From NCBI RefSeq assembly GCF_000524195.1, contig NW_020170406.1:657966-721965 (forward strand): a DNA stretch of 64,000 nucleotides, read 5' to 3'. The notes under the pieces were generated by a model. The model saw only the letters and a program-made list of their open reading frames with translations, was not told the DNA's origin and ran no database searches. Positions 63,946 to 64,000 of this stretch are shown here, one piece after another (the first letter of the stretch is position 1; every line of letters begins with the position of its first letter). Made by a program: the position numbers and the translations under genes. The stretch comes from Echinococcus granulosus (Eukaryota > Platyhelminthes > Cestoda > Cyclophyllidea > Taeniidae).

Positions 63946-64000
63946 CATAGCCTCCCATTTACCACTGAGTTCATTATTACGCTAACACTTGCATCGTTTG

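Larger units (their letters stand above)
59519..64000. other. 3' flank, no gene recognised
   Basis: Possible PMCA poly(A) signals AATAAA occur at 59901-59906 and 59966-59971. Short open frames (for example 60725-60925 minus, 62231-62338 plus) match no family I know. A repeat copy, a microsatellite and an assembly gap are listed separately. Confidence 0.5.

Overview
The window is animal nuclear DNA, most likely from a parasitic flatworm, with a cestode (tapeworm) the best guess. It is AT-rich with somewhat GC-richer exons. Introns are GT-AG and include very small ones (35, 47, 48, 66 and 73 nt) beside multi-kilobase ones; a class of tiny introns is typical of tapeworm genes. The genus cannot be set from sequence alone. 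A 100-N run marks a draft assembly gap. There is no sign of operons, CRISPR arrays or prokaryotic features.

Layout. (1) 1-2068: intergenic, holding a decayed Ty3/Gypsy-type integrase remnant at about 288-950. (2) 2069-4467, plus strand: a four-exon RluA-family pseudouridine synthase most like animal RPUSD1. (3) 4468-5523: a 1 kb gap between convergent genes. (4) 9766-5524, minus strand: a twelve-exon PRC1/Ase1/MAP65 microtubule-bundling protein. Its C-terminal tail is enlarged by tandemly repeated pairs of exons. (5) 9767-12466: the gap between two divergent genes, with one copy of a dispersed repeat. (6) 12467-59518, plus strand: an 18-exon plasma membrane Ca2+-ATPase (PMCA, ATP2B family) spread over 47 kb. 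All its junctions are phase-compatible GT-AG and it carries every P2B-ATPase catalytic motif. (7) 59519-64000: flank with a repeat copy, a microsatellite and the gap.

The three genes are functionally unrelated (RNA modification, cytokinesis/spindle midzone, calcium extrusion); their adjacency shows no pathway logic. The most interesting observations are: the tandem duplication of an exon pair in the PRC1 tail, keeping an identical 73-nt intron in two copies; a 48-nt exon followed by a 48-nt intron in the PMCA A-domain/TM3 loop; a long basic/acidic insert and two competing acceptors at the PMCA calmodulin-binding tail; a dispersed repeat family seen four times; and a cluster of CRE-like inverted repeats inside a PMCA intron. 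I saw no clearly new biological system. Exon boundaries were worked out by eye from reading frame, splice dinucleotides and similarity to family sequences from memory; no search was run.
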